DNA from: Stenotrophomonas oahuensis
GTDB lineage: Bacteria > Pseudomonadota > Gammaproteobacteria > Xanthomonadales > Xanthomonadaceae
Assembly: GCF_031834595.1 (NCBI RefSeq)
Contig: NZ_CP115541.1
Location: 1,585,001 to 1,649,000 of the forward strand
DNA: 64,000 nucleotides
Direction: 5' to 3'
Positions 7,738 through 16,508 of this stretch are shown here, one piece after another. The notes under the pieces were generated by a model that saw nothing but the letters and a program-made list of their open reading frames with translations, had not been told where the DNA came from and searched no databases. The first letter of the stretch is position 1. Each line of letters begins with the position of its first letter. The translations under genes were made by a program, and so were the position numbers.

Positions 7738-10103
7738 GGTGCCACCTCTGCGGGCGGGGCCAGACCCCACTGCACCAGCGCCGCCAGCACCTCGCGCTCG
7801 GCCAGCGCGGCACGTGCGCGGTCCGCGGCGTCGGCTTCACCGGCCTGCGCGGCGATCAGCTGGCGACTGGAAAGATGGGTCGCGCCATGCAGGTGCAGCA
7901 GCCGGGTGGCCAACCCGCCACGTTCGCGCGGCGGCAGCCAGGCAAAGGCCGCGCGCAGCGCCGGCAGCGCAATGACGAAGTCTTCGCCGACCAACCCCTG
8001 CACCAGCGCGTCCAGGCCGGCGGTGAAACTGTCCTCACTGGCCAATTGGTCGCGCGCCAGCGCGAGCAGCCCGGCCAGCGCATCGCCGACCTGGGCCGGC
8101 GCGAACTGCTGCAGCAGGGTCGTGGCCTGAGTGGCTGCCACCGGGTGGGCTCCCTCGACACGCTCGGCCAGTCCGATCAGCGCGCCCAGCGCCGCGCCCC
8201 GGCTGACCGGTGCGGCGTCGGTATTGGTGAGCACGCGGTGCCACACCGCCAGCGCGCGCGGCGGTTCGATCTGCAGTGCACCCGGAACACCCTCGGCGTG
8301 ATCCGCCACCGCATCGAGCACGATGCGGCGCAAGGCCTGGTGTCCCTGCACGTGCGCATCCATTTCGGAAGCAGCGACGCCGCCCGGAGCCTCCAGCAGC
8401 CACAGCGCGCGGTCCACCCCGGCCACCAGCACCACATCCAGCAGAGGCGCTTCATCCAGGCCCAGCCGGTGTCCGTGCCGACGCAAGAGCTCCAGGTCGC
8501 CCAGCGCCGGGGCCAGTGCATCAAATCGGGCCGCTGCTGCAATGGCGGTGGAGAGGTCATCCAGCACGCCTGCGCTCACGGCGGTCAGCCCCGCCCACGC
8601 CGCCCGGTTGAGCAGGGCCACCAGCCGTGCAATGTCGCTGCCATCCCGACGCAGGTCGGCTTCCAGACGGGCGCGCGCCGCGTCGTGCAGCGTGGCCCCC
8701 CAGGCACCGGCCTCGATCAGCGCGGCGTGCTGCTCGACGGGTCGCGCCAGGGTCCAGCGTTCCTCGACCTCGTCACTGATGGCGCGCGCCGGGCCCTGGG
8801 TCCGCGTGACACCGGGAATCTGCAGGAGCGCGAGCTGATGCAGCACGCGGCTACGCGCACGGTCGGCGGGGTCGAGCAGATCCAGCGTGGCGGTGCCGGG
8901 CAGCGACAGCCCCTGCCCGGCCAGGGTGGCGGCGATGTCGGCCAGCAGCGGTGGCTGCGGCGTGCCCGGTGCCAGTTCGCCCTGCTGGTCCCCGGCCAGC
9001 ACGTCCATCACCTGCACCAGCACGGGGTCGGTGCCAGCGCGCAGCGGACCGCGGTACGTCCACGGCAGCGGTGCATCCAGCGCGTCCTTGACCAGTGCGC
9101 CGGCCAGCGCGTCCAGCCAGTCCACACGCTGCGGCAGGCGATGGCCGCGCAGGCGCGCCAGACCCTCGGCGCGCACCTGCACGCCGATCAGGTCGGCGGT
9201 GGACGCGGGGAGTCCTTTCTCGCGCAGGCGATGCATCACCGCACGCAGCAGATGCCGGGGTGCGTCCTGGCCGTGCTGCCAGCACCCTTCGTACCAGGCC
9301 GGGGATGGCATGCCCGAGGCATACCCGGCAAACGCGTCAAGCCGTTTGAAGCTGTACGGCACCAGATAGGAGCCGTGGCGGCTGTCGGCGGCGACCGGCT
9401 GCGGCACGGGGGGAGGTTCTGTGGCGGCCGGTTGCTGCGGCCACAGGGCCTGCAGCATCGGCGCGTGATAGCCGCCGCACACCACCAGCACCGGTCGCGC
9501 GGCAGCAGCAGGCTGCTGCATGGCCCAGGCGATCCACGCGGCCATCATCTGTTCGCGGGCCTGGTTGCCGAGCGTACCGCGGTCCTGTCCGCGCAGGTGG
9601 ATGAAGTACTGGCTCAGCTGTTCGGCCAGCGCATCGACATCGTCGGTGTCCTCGAACAGGTGGTCCCACAGTGCATCGCGGCCCTGCACGGCCAGTTGTG
9701 CGCTCAGCGCCTGCTCGTAGTCTTCGGCGCGCGCCTCATGCGCGTTGTCGGCGCTGTCTGCATAGCGGTTCTCGAGTCCGGCGAACGCGTCGTGCCACGC
9801 CGGCAGGTCGATGAAGCGGACACAGGCCCCCACCTCGCGCCCGACCTGCAGCGCCTGCCATTCCGGCGAATGCGCGGCGAACGGTGTCCATGAGCCATGG
9901 TGGCGCTGGTCATCGGACAGGTGGCTGTAGATCGCCAGCGGCAGGCGGTGCGGCAGCTGCAGCTCGGCCAGGCGTTCGTTGAAATCGGCGGGGCCTTCAA
10001 TCAGCACGAACGCCGGGCGCAGCGCGCGGATACGCGCGGCCACCAGCCGGGCACAGGCCGGGCTGTGGTGGCGCACGCCGATGATGTGCGGGGAACGGCT
10101 CAC
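7734..10103 (-). CDS. yehM: DUF5682 family protein, YehM-like
   Basis: The 789-residue protein starts at GTG 10103, overlapping the AAA stop (GTGA). Residues 1-215 carry spaced motifs GVRHHSP (9-15), LIEGP (34-38, Glu36) and CGGYHAP (209-215, His213). These resemble the His/Glu/GxxH pattern of the TraB/EreA/ChaN-like hydrolase superfamily, which suggests a metal-dependent enzyme; this is inference. The remaining 570 residues are Ala/Leu-rich helical repeats with no recognised domain. It lies between the AAA and VWA genes as in E. coli yehL-M-P and is probably a core subunit of that system. Confidence 0.8.
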   Translation of the reverse strand: MSRSPHIIGVRHHSPACARLVAARIRALRPAFVLIEGPADFNERLAELQLPHRLPLAIYSHLSDDQRHHGSWTPFAAHSPEWQALQVGREVGACVRFIDLPAWHDAFAGLENRYADSADNAHEARAEDYEQALSAQLAVQGRDALWDHLFEDTDDVDALAEQLSQYFIHLRGQDRGTLGNQAREQMMAAWIAWAMQQPAAAARPVLVVCGGYHAPMLQALWPQQPAATEPPPVPQPVAADSRHGSYLVPYSFKRLDAFAGYASGMPSPAWYEGCWQHGQDAPRHLLRAVMHRLREKGLPASTADLIGVQVRAEGLARLRGHRLPQRVDWLDALAGALVKDALDAPLPWTYRGPLRAGTDPVLVQVMDVLAGDQQGELAPGTPQPPLLADIAATLAGQGLSLPGTATLDLLDPADRARSRVLHQLALLQIPGVTRTQGPARAISDEVEERWTLARPVEQHAALIEAGAWGATLHDAARARLEADLRRDGSDIARLVALLNRAAWAGLTAVSAGVLDDLSTAIAAAARFDALAPALGDLELLRRHGHRLGLDEAPLLDVVLVAGVDRALWLLEAPGGVAASEMDAHVQGHQALRRIVLDAVADHAEGVPGALQIEPPRALAVWHRVLTNTDAAPVSRGAALGALIGLAERVEGAHPVAATQATTLLQQFAPAQVGDALAGLLALARDQLASEDSFTAGLDALVQGLVGEDFVIALPALRAAFAWLPPRERGGLATRLLHLHGATHLSSRQLIAAQAGEADAADRARAALAEREVLAALVQWGLAPPAEVAP

Positions 10104-11224
10104 GGCAGGCGGTGACGTGCCTCGAAGTAGGCGCGCCACGCCGGACCCTCGCGGCGGGCGACGGTGTGTTCGAAGTAACGGCGCAGCTTGGCGCGGTCGT
10201 CGGCGTTGTCCTTGACCACGGTGCCGGCAATGCACTCGACCAGATCGGCCGGTGACCCCTCGCGCTGCTCCAGGAACCAGGCGCGCACGCCGACCGCATG
10301 GGCGACGTTGACCGCCTCGGCGGTGGACATCACCGCATTGAGCCGGTCCATGGCCTTGTCGCTGCCCTGCGCGGCCTGCCCACCGCCGCGCAGATCGCGG
10401 AACGTGTTGACCAGCAGCTCGAGCACCGGAACCGGCACGCTGGCCGGAATGCCACTGCGCTCGAGCAGGCGCGCGGAGGCCTGCTGCACCAAGGCCAGTT
10501 CGTGGTCGAAGTCGAGGATGGGGGCGACGGTTTCGAAGTCGAAGCGGCGCTTGAGCGCGGCGCTCATCTCGTTCACGCCGCGGTCGCGGGTGTTGGCGGT
10601 GGCGATGATGTTGAAGCCATCGCGCGCATAGAGCATGGCGTGCTCGCCCTCCAGCTCGGGCACGGCCATGACCCGGTCAGAAAGCATGCCCAGCAGGCAG
10701 TCCTGCACTTCCTGCGGCGCACGGGTGATTTCCTCGAAACGCACGATGCGGCCATCGCGCATGCCCTGGTACAGCGGGGCCGGCACCATCGCGCGCGGGC
10801 TGGGACCTTCGTTGATCAGCAGCGCGTAGTTCCAGCCGTACTTGATCTGGTCTTCGGTGGTGGAGGCACCGCCCTGGATGGTCAGGGTGGACACGCCGCT
10901 GATGGCGGCCGCCAGCAGTTCGGACAGCAACGACTTGGCGGTGCCGGGTTCGCCCACCAGCATCAGGCCGCGCCCGGTGGCGAGGGTGACCAGCATGCGT
11001 TCAATGCTGGCCACCGGCGCAACCACTTTGGCGGTAGTGCCCAGTGCGGCGTCACCCAGGATGAAGGCGCGCGCCGCGCGCAGGCTGAGCGCCCAGCCCG
11101 GCGGACGGGCCTGCGTATCTGCGGTGCGCAGGCGGGCCAGTTCGTCGGCGTACAGCAGCTCGGCAGGGGGCCGCTGCAGTTCGGCAACCGGTGCGTCGGC
11201 GGTGGGAGGGGAACGTTTGGCCAT
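10100..11224 (-). CDS. yehL: MoxR-type AAA+ ATPase, YehL-like
   Basis: A 374-residue AAA+ ATPase of the MoxR/CbbQ type. Walker A is GEPGTAKS (91-98), Walker B is IVRFEEI, and sensor 1 is the ATANTRDRGVNEM segment, followed by an arginine-finger region at LKRRFDFE. MoxR ATPases remodel proteins or insert cofactors, together with VWA partners; here the VWA gene lies two cistrons downstream. The start ATG 11224 follows GGAAA, and the stop overlaps the GTG of the DUF5682 gene. The gene lies 55 bp after the WGR-DUF4132 gene, so all are probably one transcript. Confidence 0.88.
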   Translation of the reverse strand: MAKRSPPTADAPVAELQRPPAELLYADELARLRTADTQARPPGWALSLRAARAFILGDAALGTTAKVVAPVASIERMLVTLATGRGLMLVGEPGTAKSLLSELLAAAISGVSTLTIQGGASTTEDQIKYGWNYALLINEGPSPRAMVPAPLYQGMRDGRIVRFEEITRAPQEVQDCLLGMLSDRVMAVPELEGEHAMLYARDGFNIIATANTRDRGVNEMSAALKRRFDFETVAPILDFDHELALVQQASARLLERSGIPASVPVPVLELLVNTFRDLRGGGQAAQGSDKAMDRLNAVMSTAEAVNVAHAVGVRAWFLEQREGSPADLVECIAGTVVKDNADDRAKLRRYFEHTVARREGPAWRAYFEARHRLP

Positions 11225-11279
11225 GAAGGGGTTTCCGGAAGAACGTGTATGGGCACCGCGCAGGCGCGGTGCGTCAGGC

Positions 11280-14200
11280 TCAGGCGCGCAGCGCCTCCAG
11301 GTCACGGATCAGTTCGCTGGTGGCAATGTCGTCCAGCCCGGTCAACGGGTCGGGATCGCGCATCTCGCCCCAGCTGTCGGCCTTGCCGTACTGCACATCG
11401 CCCAGTTCCTGCTCGGGATACTCGTTGACCATGCCGACGATGATGCCGGGGTCGAGCAGCAGCTCGATCACCTTGCCGTCGCCCAGCGGTTTGGTGAAGT
11501 ACCAGATGCTGCCGCCATCCTGCGCGGTGCCGCGTCGCCAGCCCTTGTTGACCAGCCCGAGCACGCGACCGGTGGGCACCTTCGCCCCTTTCCAGCGCAG
11601 CAGCTTGGTGACCTCACGTTCGCTGGCGTCCAGGCTGTAGGTATCGCGCCCGATCTGTGCGAACGGCTGCAGCAGTTCATAGTCCGCCAGCAACTGGCCG
11701 AACGCGGCAGCATCGGCCGCATCCAGTTCCAGCGCATGCGGCACGCCAATGCGCAGGTGCTCGCCTTCCGGCAATACGAAGCTGTCATCGTCGGCCGTGG
11801 TGAAGCTGCCATCCTCGGCCACGCGGAAGCAGGCCTGCAGCACACCACCGTGCTGATGGCCCGGCTCCACCGCATACACGCCCCAGACCAGGCGCTGCAC
11901 CAGGTGGCGCAGCAGCGGATGTTCGACCAGGAAGGTGCGGAACAGCTCCGGGGTCCAGCGGCGGCGCGCGCACATCGCCAGCTCCAGGCGCAGCACCTGC
12001 TGGCTGGCAATGGTGCGCACGTCCTTCTTCAGGGCCTTGAAGCGCTCGACCGCCTCCGCTGCCAACGCAGCGTCGTCGGTCTTCTTCGGCTTGGGCAGAT
12101 CGGGCAGGCGCGCACCATCAACGCCGTCGTTGTGTTCGCGCACGTAGGGCTTGAGCGCTTCGTCGAAGCCGACCTTGAAGGCGCGCGGGCCGAAGTCGAG
12201 CTGCAGGGTGCCGTGCTCGTCCAGCCCCAGGTCGGGGGCCAGGCGGTCTTCCAGTTCCTCGGTGCTGAGCTGGCGGGCCTCGGCAATCGCGGCGATCTTC
12301 TCGCGCGCCTTGTCCTGCAGCCCCTTGAACTTGACCTTCTGGGCGATGCCGTTGATCTGCATCAGCGCCACGTCCGAACCGATGGCGGCCAGCACGTCCA
12401 GCCCGGTCACCGCGCGCGCGTGCGCCGATTCACCGGGCCAGGCGCGGATGAAGGGGGTGAGGCGGCGCGCGGTGTCGTCATTGCCGAAGTGTGCCAGCGC
12501 CTGCAGCGCCCAGCCTTCCTTGCCCGGTGCACCGGCATTGAGCCAGGCCCCGAACAGATCCCAGCAGAAATCCGCCAGGCTGTCGGCGCGGCAGGCTTCC
12601 GCTACCTGCGGAATGCCCGCGTAGATTTCTTCGTTGGTCGGGAAGGTGAGCATCTGGCCCAGTGCCTGCAGGGCGTCATCGCCCAACGCCTTGCCGTTGT
12701 GCAGGACCGGACGCCGCCAGCCGCTGGGATTCCAGAATGCCGGCAGCGCGGTGCGCTTGCCGGGGAAGCGGTCGAGCGGGTTTTCGTCCATCACCCGTTC
12801 CAGTCCTTCCAGTACGGCCGGGTCGTTGTAGCGGCCGGCCACCTCGCGCAGCAGTGCTTCGTGGCCGTTCAACCACAGCAGACGCAGGGCACTGGCGGCG
12901 GAATCGCGGGCTTCACCCGCTTTGCCCAGCGCCGCCGGCAGCAGACCCACGGCCGCATGTTCGGGATGACGCAGCAACCAGGTGCGCCCGGTCTCGCGCA
13001 CCGACTTGAGGCGGGCGAAGGCACGCGCGGCGGTGGGGGCCAGCTCCACTGCGCCGATCGCCAGAGCGGGTGGCAGGCAGTCCATCGGCTTGTTACGCAC
13101 CAGCGCGCTCACCGCCGACAGCACCGCCAGCCCGTGCATGGCAACCATGCGGCTGATGTCATCACTGTTGATGCGGCTGTTGCTGACGATGTCGTCAACA
13201 ATGGCGTTCCAGAACGGTACCGGCATCCCTTCGGGCAGCGTAGTGACCACGTCGGCGCGAACCGACAGCCAAAAGTAATCTTGGCGATGTGCGGCGATCA
13301 TCTCGCGCCAGATGCGCACCAGGCCATCGGTATCGCGCTTGCCGATGGCGGCTACTGCCTGTTCGGCCAACGGTTTGAGGTGCTCCAGGTGCGACCAGAA
13401 GCCCAGCTGCGAAACCAGCTCGGCCGGGTTGTCGCGGCATTCCTGCAGCCGTTTGGCGGTCCAGCCGCTTTCTTCCAGCGCAGCCTCGCGGCTGCCGGGA
13501 TCCCACAACTCACGCGGTGCCAGCGTCAGAGGCTGCAGCTGCTGCACCGTGGCAGCCTTCTTCTGCTTCGCTGCCAGCCACGGCGGGGCGGCCAGCACCG
13601 GCGGCAGTTCGTCCGCTGCGGCGACTTCAGAAGGGCCCTTCAGAATGGCGCGCTGGCGCTCCAGCGTGGCCCGTTCGGCCGGCTCCAGCCACGGCAGCAC
13701 TTCATCGGCGGCGTCTCCCAGGCTGCGCAGCAGCTGCACCACGTTGGGCATCAGCAGGCCGGCGTCCTTGCCACCGGACGCGACCACGCGCAGCAGCCCG
13801 ACCAGCGCCGCCTGCGGCCAGCGGCTGACCGCCAGCGACAGGTTGGCCAGGGATTGCTTGGAGGTGCTGGCGACGCGGGCCAGTGCTTCGACGGCTTCGG
13901 GCGTGCCGATCTGGGTCAGGCCCTTGCCGGCAGCATCGCGCTCGGCATGCCGCGCCAGCAGCTCGGTCGCCTGCAGGCCACGCTCCAACAACAGCGTGGA
14001 GACCGAATGGGCATCGTCCCAGAGTCCGCCACCTTCGACGCGAATCCTGGCCGCCGTATTCACCGCCACAGGATCGGTAGCGATGAGCAGCAGCCAGTGG
14101 GCTGCGTCGCTCAGAGGTGCGCCGTCTGCGGCGGCGAGCACCTGGTGGGCCAGCTCGGGGTGATCAGGCACCAGCAACGCCAACGGCGGTCGGCGACAGG

Positions 14201-15404
14201 CAGGGACCTGCGCCAGCGCGGTGGCGATGCGATCCACGCATTCCTGCCACACCGCTTCGGGCGCGGCGGCCAGATGATTGCGCAGCAGGTTCTCCGGTGC
14301 GGTGAGCGGCTGGTTCCAATTGCGGCCAATGGGATGAGTGGCCTGGGCGTGAAAGCTGGCCAACCTGCCACCGGCTTTCGGGTCATAACCACAGTCAAAC
14401 TGCAGGTACTGGCTCTCCAGATACAGCTCCAGTGTGTCGCGCAAGCCATATCGGGCGAGCAGCCACGCCGTCGCGGCATGACTGGAATCGGTCATGTAGT
14501 AACCCATGTTGTACTGCGCGAGCAGCAACAGAAGGCGGTCGGCGTCCCGGTCCAGCTCGGGTTCCGGCCCCTTCAACCGCTGGATAAGGCGCTCTGCGGC
14601 GGGCTGCAGCGTGCTGTCGGTCCTGTTGACGTCCAGCGACAGCTGGTCGGTCATCACGACTTCCTTCCAGCGTGCGGCGGCATCTGGGGCGGTGAGGGTC
14701 GGCGCAAATCGCCGCGAGGCGTACATGCCCAGACGATCCTGCTGGGTGAGATGCAGGGGCTCACCCTGGCGCAGCCATGGTGCCAGCGTCACGTCGCCGC
14801 TCGCCCCCGGGCCAACCGCAGCGGGCATGGCCCGCAGCCAGTCGGCAGGGAGACTGGCGGCGATGTCCTGCGCCTTGTCGGCGAACTTGCTGCTCCAGTA
14901 GTTGAGCAGACCCGCGCTGGACAGCGCACCCCACACCACTTTCGCGGCCTCCTCGCTGACACCGGCGCGCCGGCGCAGCTGGGCCACAGACAGCACATCT
15001 CCGGTTTTCAGGCTGCCATCCAGGATCGCAAGCCGGATGCTTTCAAAGCCGCGCGCAGCCTGCTCGTCCACCGGCTCGACGGACGCGGGGACATCCGGCT
15101 CGGGGTCGGGCTGCGCAACTTCGGCTTTGGCCTTGGCTGCTTTGGAAGGTTTAGCGGCTTTGGGCGGGATCACCGGCGATGCAGCGGTGCCGGCCTCGAC
15201 ACCGCTTTCGGCGTAGCCCTTGCCGGTCTTCTCGGTCACCAGCTTGGTCAGCGCCGCGGTCGCCTTGGCCTCGTCAGCGAATGACTTGGTCTGGCTCTGC
15301 CCTTGGGTACCGATGCGGCCCCAGCGGATGTTCAGATCGCTGCCGTCCTGTTCCACTTCCCAGAACTTGCTGGAAGTGCCTTCGACCAGTTCGAATCGCC
15401 GCAT
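11280..15404 (-). CDS. yehI: WGR and DUF4132 domain protein, YehI/MolR-like
   Basis: This is the 1374-residue first gene of the yeh-like operon. An N-terminal WGR domain (about 1-75, RWGRIGTQG at 27-35) is followed by a Lys/Ala/Pro-rich linker at about 80-120 and then long helical repeat-like sequence, with the DUF4132 region in the C-terminal part. WGR domains bind nucleic acids in PARP-type proteins. E. coli MolR and YehI share this architecture; no enzyme motif was seen. A GGCAGGGACGC sequence precedes ATG 15404. The 129-bp gap to egtD should hold the operon promoter, though I saw no convincing -35/-10 pair. Confidence 0.82.
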   Translation of the reverse strand: MRRFELVEGTSSKFWEVEQDGSDLNIRWGRIGTQGQSQTKSFADEAKATAALTKLVTEKTGKGYAESGVEAGTAASPVIPPKAAKPSKAAKAKAEVAQPDPEPDVPASVEPVDEQAARGFESIRLAILDGSLKTGDVLSVAQLRRRAGVSEEAAKVVWGALSSAGLLNYWSSKFADKAQDIAASLPADWLRAMPAAVGPGASGDVTLAPWLRQGEPLHLTQQDRLGMYASRRFAPTLTAPDAAARWKEVVMTDQLSLDVNRTDSTLQPAAERLIQRLKGPEPELDRDADRLLLLLAQYNMGYYMTDSSHAATAWLLARYGLRDTLELYLESQYLQFDCGYDPKAGGRLASFHAQATHPIGRNWNQPLTAPENLLRNHLAAAPEAVWQECVDRIATALAQVPACRRPPLALLVPDHPELAHQVLAAADGAPLSDAAHWLLLIATDPVAVNTAARIRVEGGGLWDDAHSVSTLLLERGLQATELLARHAERDAAGKGLTQIGTPEAVEALARVASTSKQSLANLSLAVSRWPQAALVGLLRVVASGGKDAGLLMPNVVQLLRSLGDAADEVLPWLEPAERATLERQRAILKGPSEVAAADELPPVLAAPPWLAAKQKKAATVQQLQPLTLAPRELWDPGSREAALEESGWTAKRLQECRDNPAELVSQLGFWSHLEHLKPLAEQAVAAIGKRDTDGLVRIWREMIAAHRQDYFWLSVRADVVTTLPEGMPVPFWNAIVDDIVSNSRINSDDISRMVAMHGLAVLSAVSALVRNKPMDCLPPALAIGAVELAPTAARAFARLKSVRETGRTWLLRHPEHAAVGLLPAALGKAGEARDSAASALRLLWLNGHEALLREVAGRYNDPAVLEGLERVMDENPLDRFPGKRTALPAFWNPSGWRRPVLHNGKALGDDALQALGQMLTFPTNEEIYAGIPQVAEACRADSLADFCWDLFGAWLNAGAPGKEGWALQALAHFGNDDTARRLTPFIRAWPGESAHARAVTGLDVLAAIGSDVALMQINGIAQKVKFKGLQDKAREKIAAIAEARQLSTEELEDRLAPDLGLDEHGTLQLDFGPRAFKVGFDEALKPYVREHNDGVDGARLPDLPKPKKTDDAALAAEAVERFKALKKDVRTIASQQVLRLELAMCARRRWTPELFRTFLVEHPLLRHLVQRLVWGVYAVEPGHQHGGVLQACFRVAEDGSFTTADDDSFVLPEGEHLRIGVPHALELDAADAAAFGQLLADYELLQPFAQIGRDTYSLDASEREVTKLLRWKGAKVPTGRVLGLVNKGWRRGTAQDGGSIWYFTKPLGDGKVIELLLDPGIIVGMVNEYPEQELGDVQYGKADSWGEMRDPDPLTGLDDIATSELIRDLEALRA

Positions 15405-15533
15405 TGCGTCCCTGCCTTAGTTGTTCCCCGTGCGGCCACACCGGCGCGACCGCATCCCTCGGTCCGGATCGTTGGCGATCCGCAGGCCTCAAGCATACCG
15501 GGGAACCATGGCAGCGGCACGACGCCGCCGCGG

Positions 15534-16508
15534 TCAGCGGGCCCGCAGCAGGCGCAACCCGAACGCAGGTGCCTGCGCGTCCCAGCGGTGGGTGACCTGC
15601 AACCCGGCCTCGGCGGCCAGCAGGGCAAAGCTGGCCTCGGTGTACTTGTGGCTGTACTCCACGCGCATGGCCTCGCCAGCGGCGAAGTTGAAGGTCCGCC
15701 CACCGACGTGCACCTGCTGGTCGCGCAGGCTGACCAGGTCGGTTTCGATGCGCAGCCGCTCCACGCTGTAGCGAGCCCGGTGCGCGAAGCTCTCAAGGTC
15801 GAAGTCGCTGCCGATCTCACGGTTGAGCCGGCGCAGCAGGTTCAGAGTGAACTCGGCGGTGACCCCGGCGGCATCGTTGTAGGCCGCTTCGATCAGCGTG
15901 GGATCTTTGTGCAGGTCGATGCCGATCAGGGCCAAGCCGCCCTCGCCCATGGTCTGGCGCATGGCGCGCAGCAGGGCAACCGCCTCGGCACCGGCGAAAT
16001 TGCCCAGGGTGGAGCCGGGGAAGAACACCAGCCGCCGCGCCGGTTCGCGCTCTGGCTCCGGCAGCTGCACCGGACGGGTGAAGTCGGCACACACCGGCAG
16101 CATTTCGATCTCCGGCAACGCCGGGGCCAGCCGCGCCACGCTGTCGAGCAGAGCGGCGCGCGAGATCTCGATCGGCGTGTAGGCCACCGGGTCCACCAGC
16201 GCCTGCAGCAGGATCTCGGTCTTGCGTCCACTGCCGCTGCCGAGCTCGACCACGTGCAGGTGTGGACCAACCACGGCGGCTATGTCGGCGGCGCGCTCCT
16301 GCAGCAGATCCAGCTCGGTGCGCGTGGGGTAGTACTCGGGCTGGCGGGTGATCTGCTCGAACAGGGCCGATCCGCGCGCGTCGTAGAAGTACTTGGACGG
16401 CAGCTGGCGCGGATGCTGTGACAGCCCGTGCAGGATGTCGGCAGTGATCCGGGCGCGGTCGGGCTGCAGGTCGGTGAGCGCGTCGAGCGCGTCGCTGACG
16501 GTGCTCAT
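15534..16508 (-). CDS. egtD: L-histidine N-alpha-methyltransferase EgtD (ergothioneine synthesis)
   Basis: EgtD trimethylates histidine with SAM to give hercynine, the first step of ergothioneine synthesis. The 324-residue protein has the family N-terminus (LPSKYFYDARGSALFEQIT) and the SAM-binding motif VVELGSGSGRKT; length is normal for EgtD. The ATG at 16508 overlaps the egtB stop (ATGA), so the two are translationally coupled. No egtA, egtC or egtE gene is in the window. Confidence 0.93.
   Translation of the reverse strand: MSTVSDALDALTDLQPDRARITADILHGLSQHPRQLPSKYFYDARGSALFEQITRQPEYYPTRTELDLLQERAADIAAVVGPHLHVVELGSGSGRKTEILLQALVDPVAYTPIEISRAALLDSVARLAPALPEIEMLPVCADFTRPVQLPEPEREPARRLVFFPGSTLGNFAGAEAVALLRAMRQTMGEGGLALIGIDLHKDPTLIEAAYNDAAGVTAEFTLNLLRRLNREIGSDFDLESFAHRARYSVERLRIETDLVSLRDQQVHVGGRTFNFAAGEAMRVEYSHKYTEASFALLAAEAGLQVTHRWDAQAPAFGLRLLRAR

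Noticed and set aside
7557..9893. Long plus-strand open frame opposite the DUF5682 and VWA genes
   Set aside because: Composition is typical of the complement of GC-rich coding DNA; no recognisable domain.
10842..15284. Very long open frame on the plus strand opposite the WGR-DUF4132 gene
   Set aside because: It is antisense to a well-supported gene, its protein is Gln/Arg/His-rich without domains, and long antisense frames are expected at this GC content.
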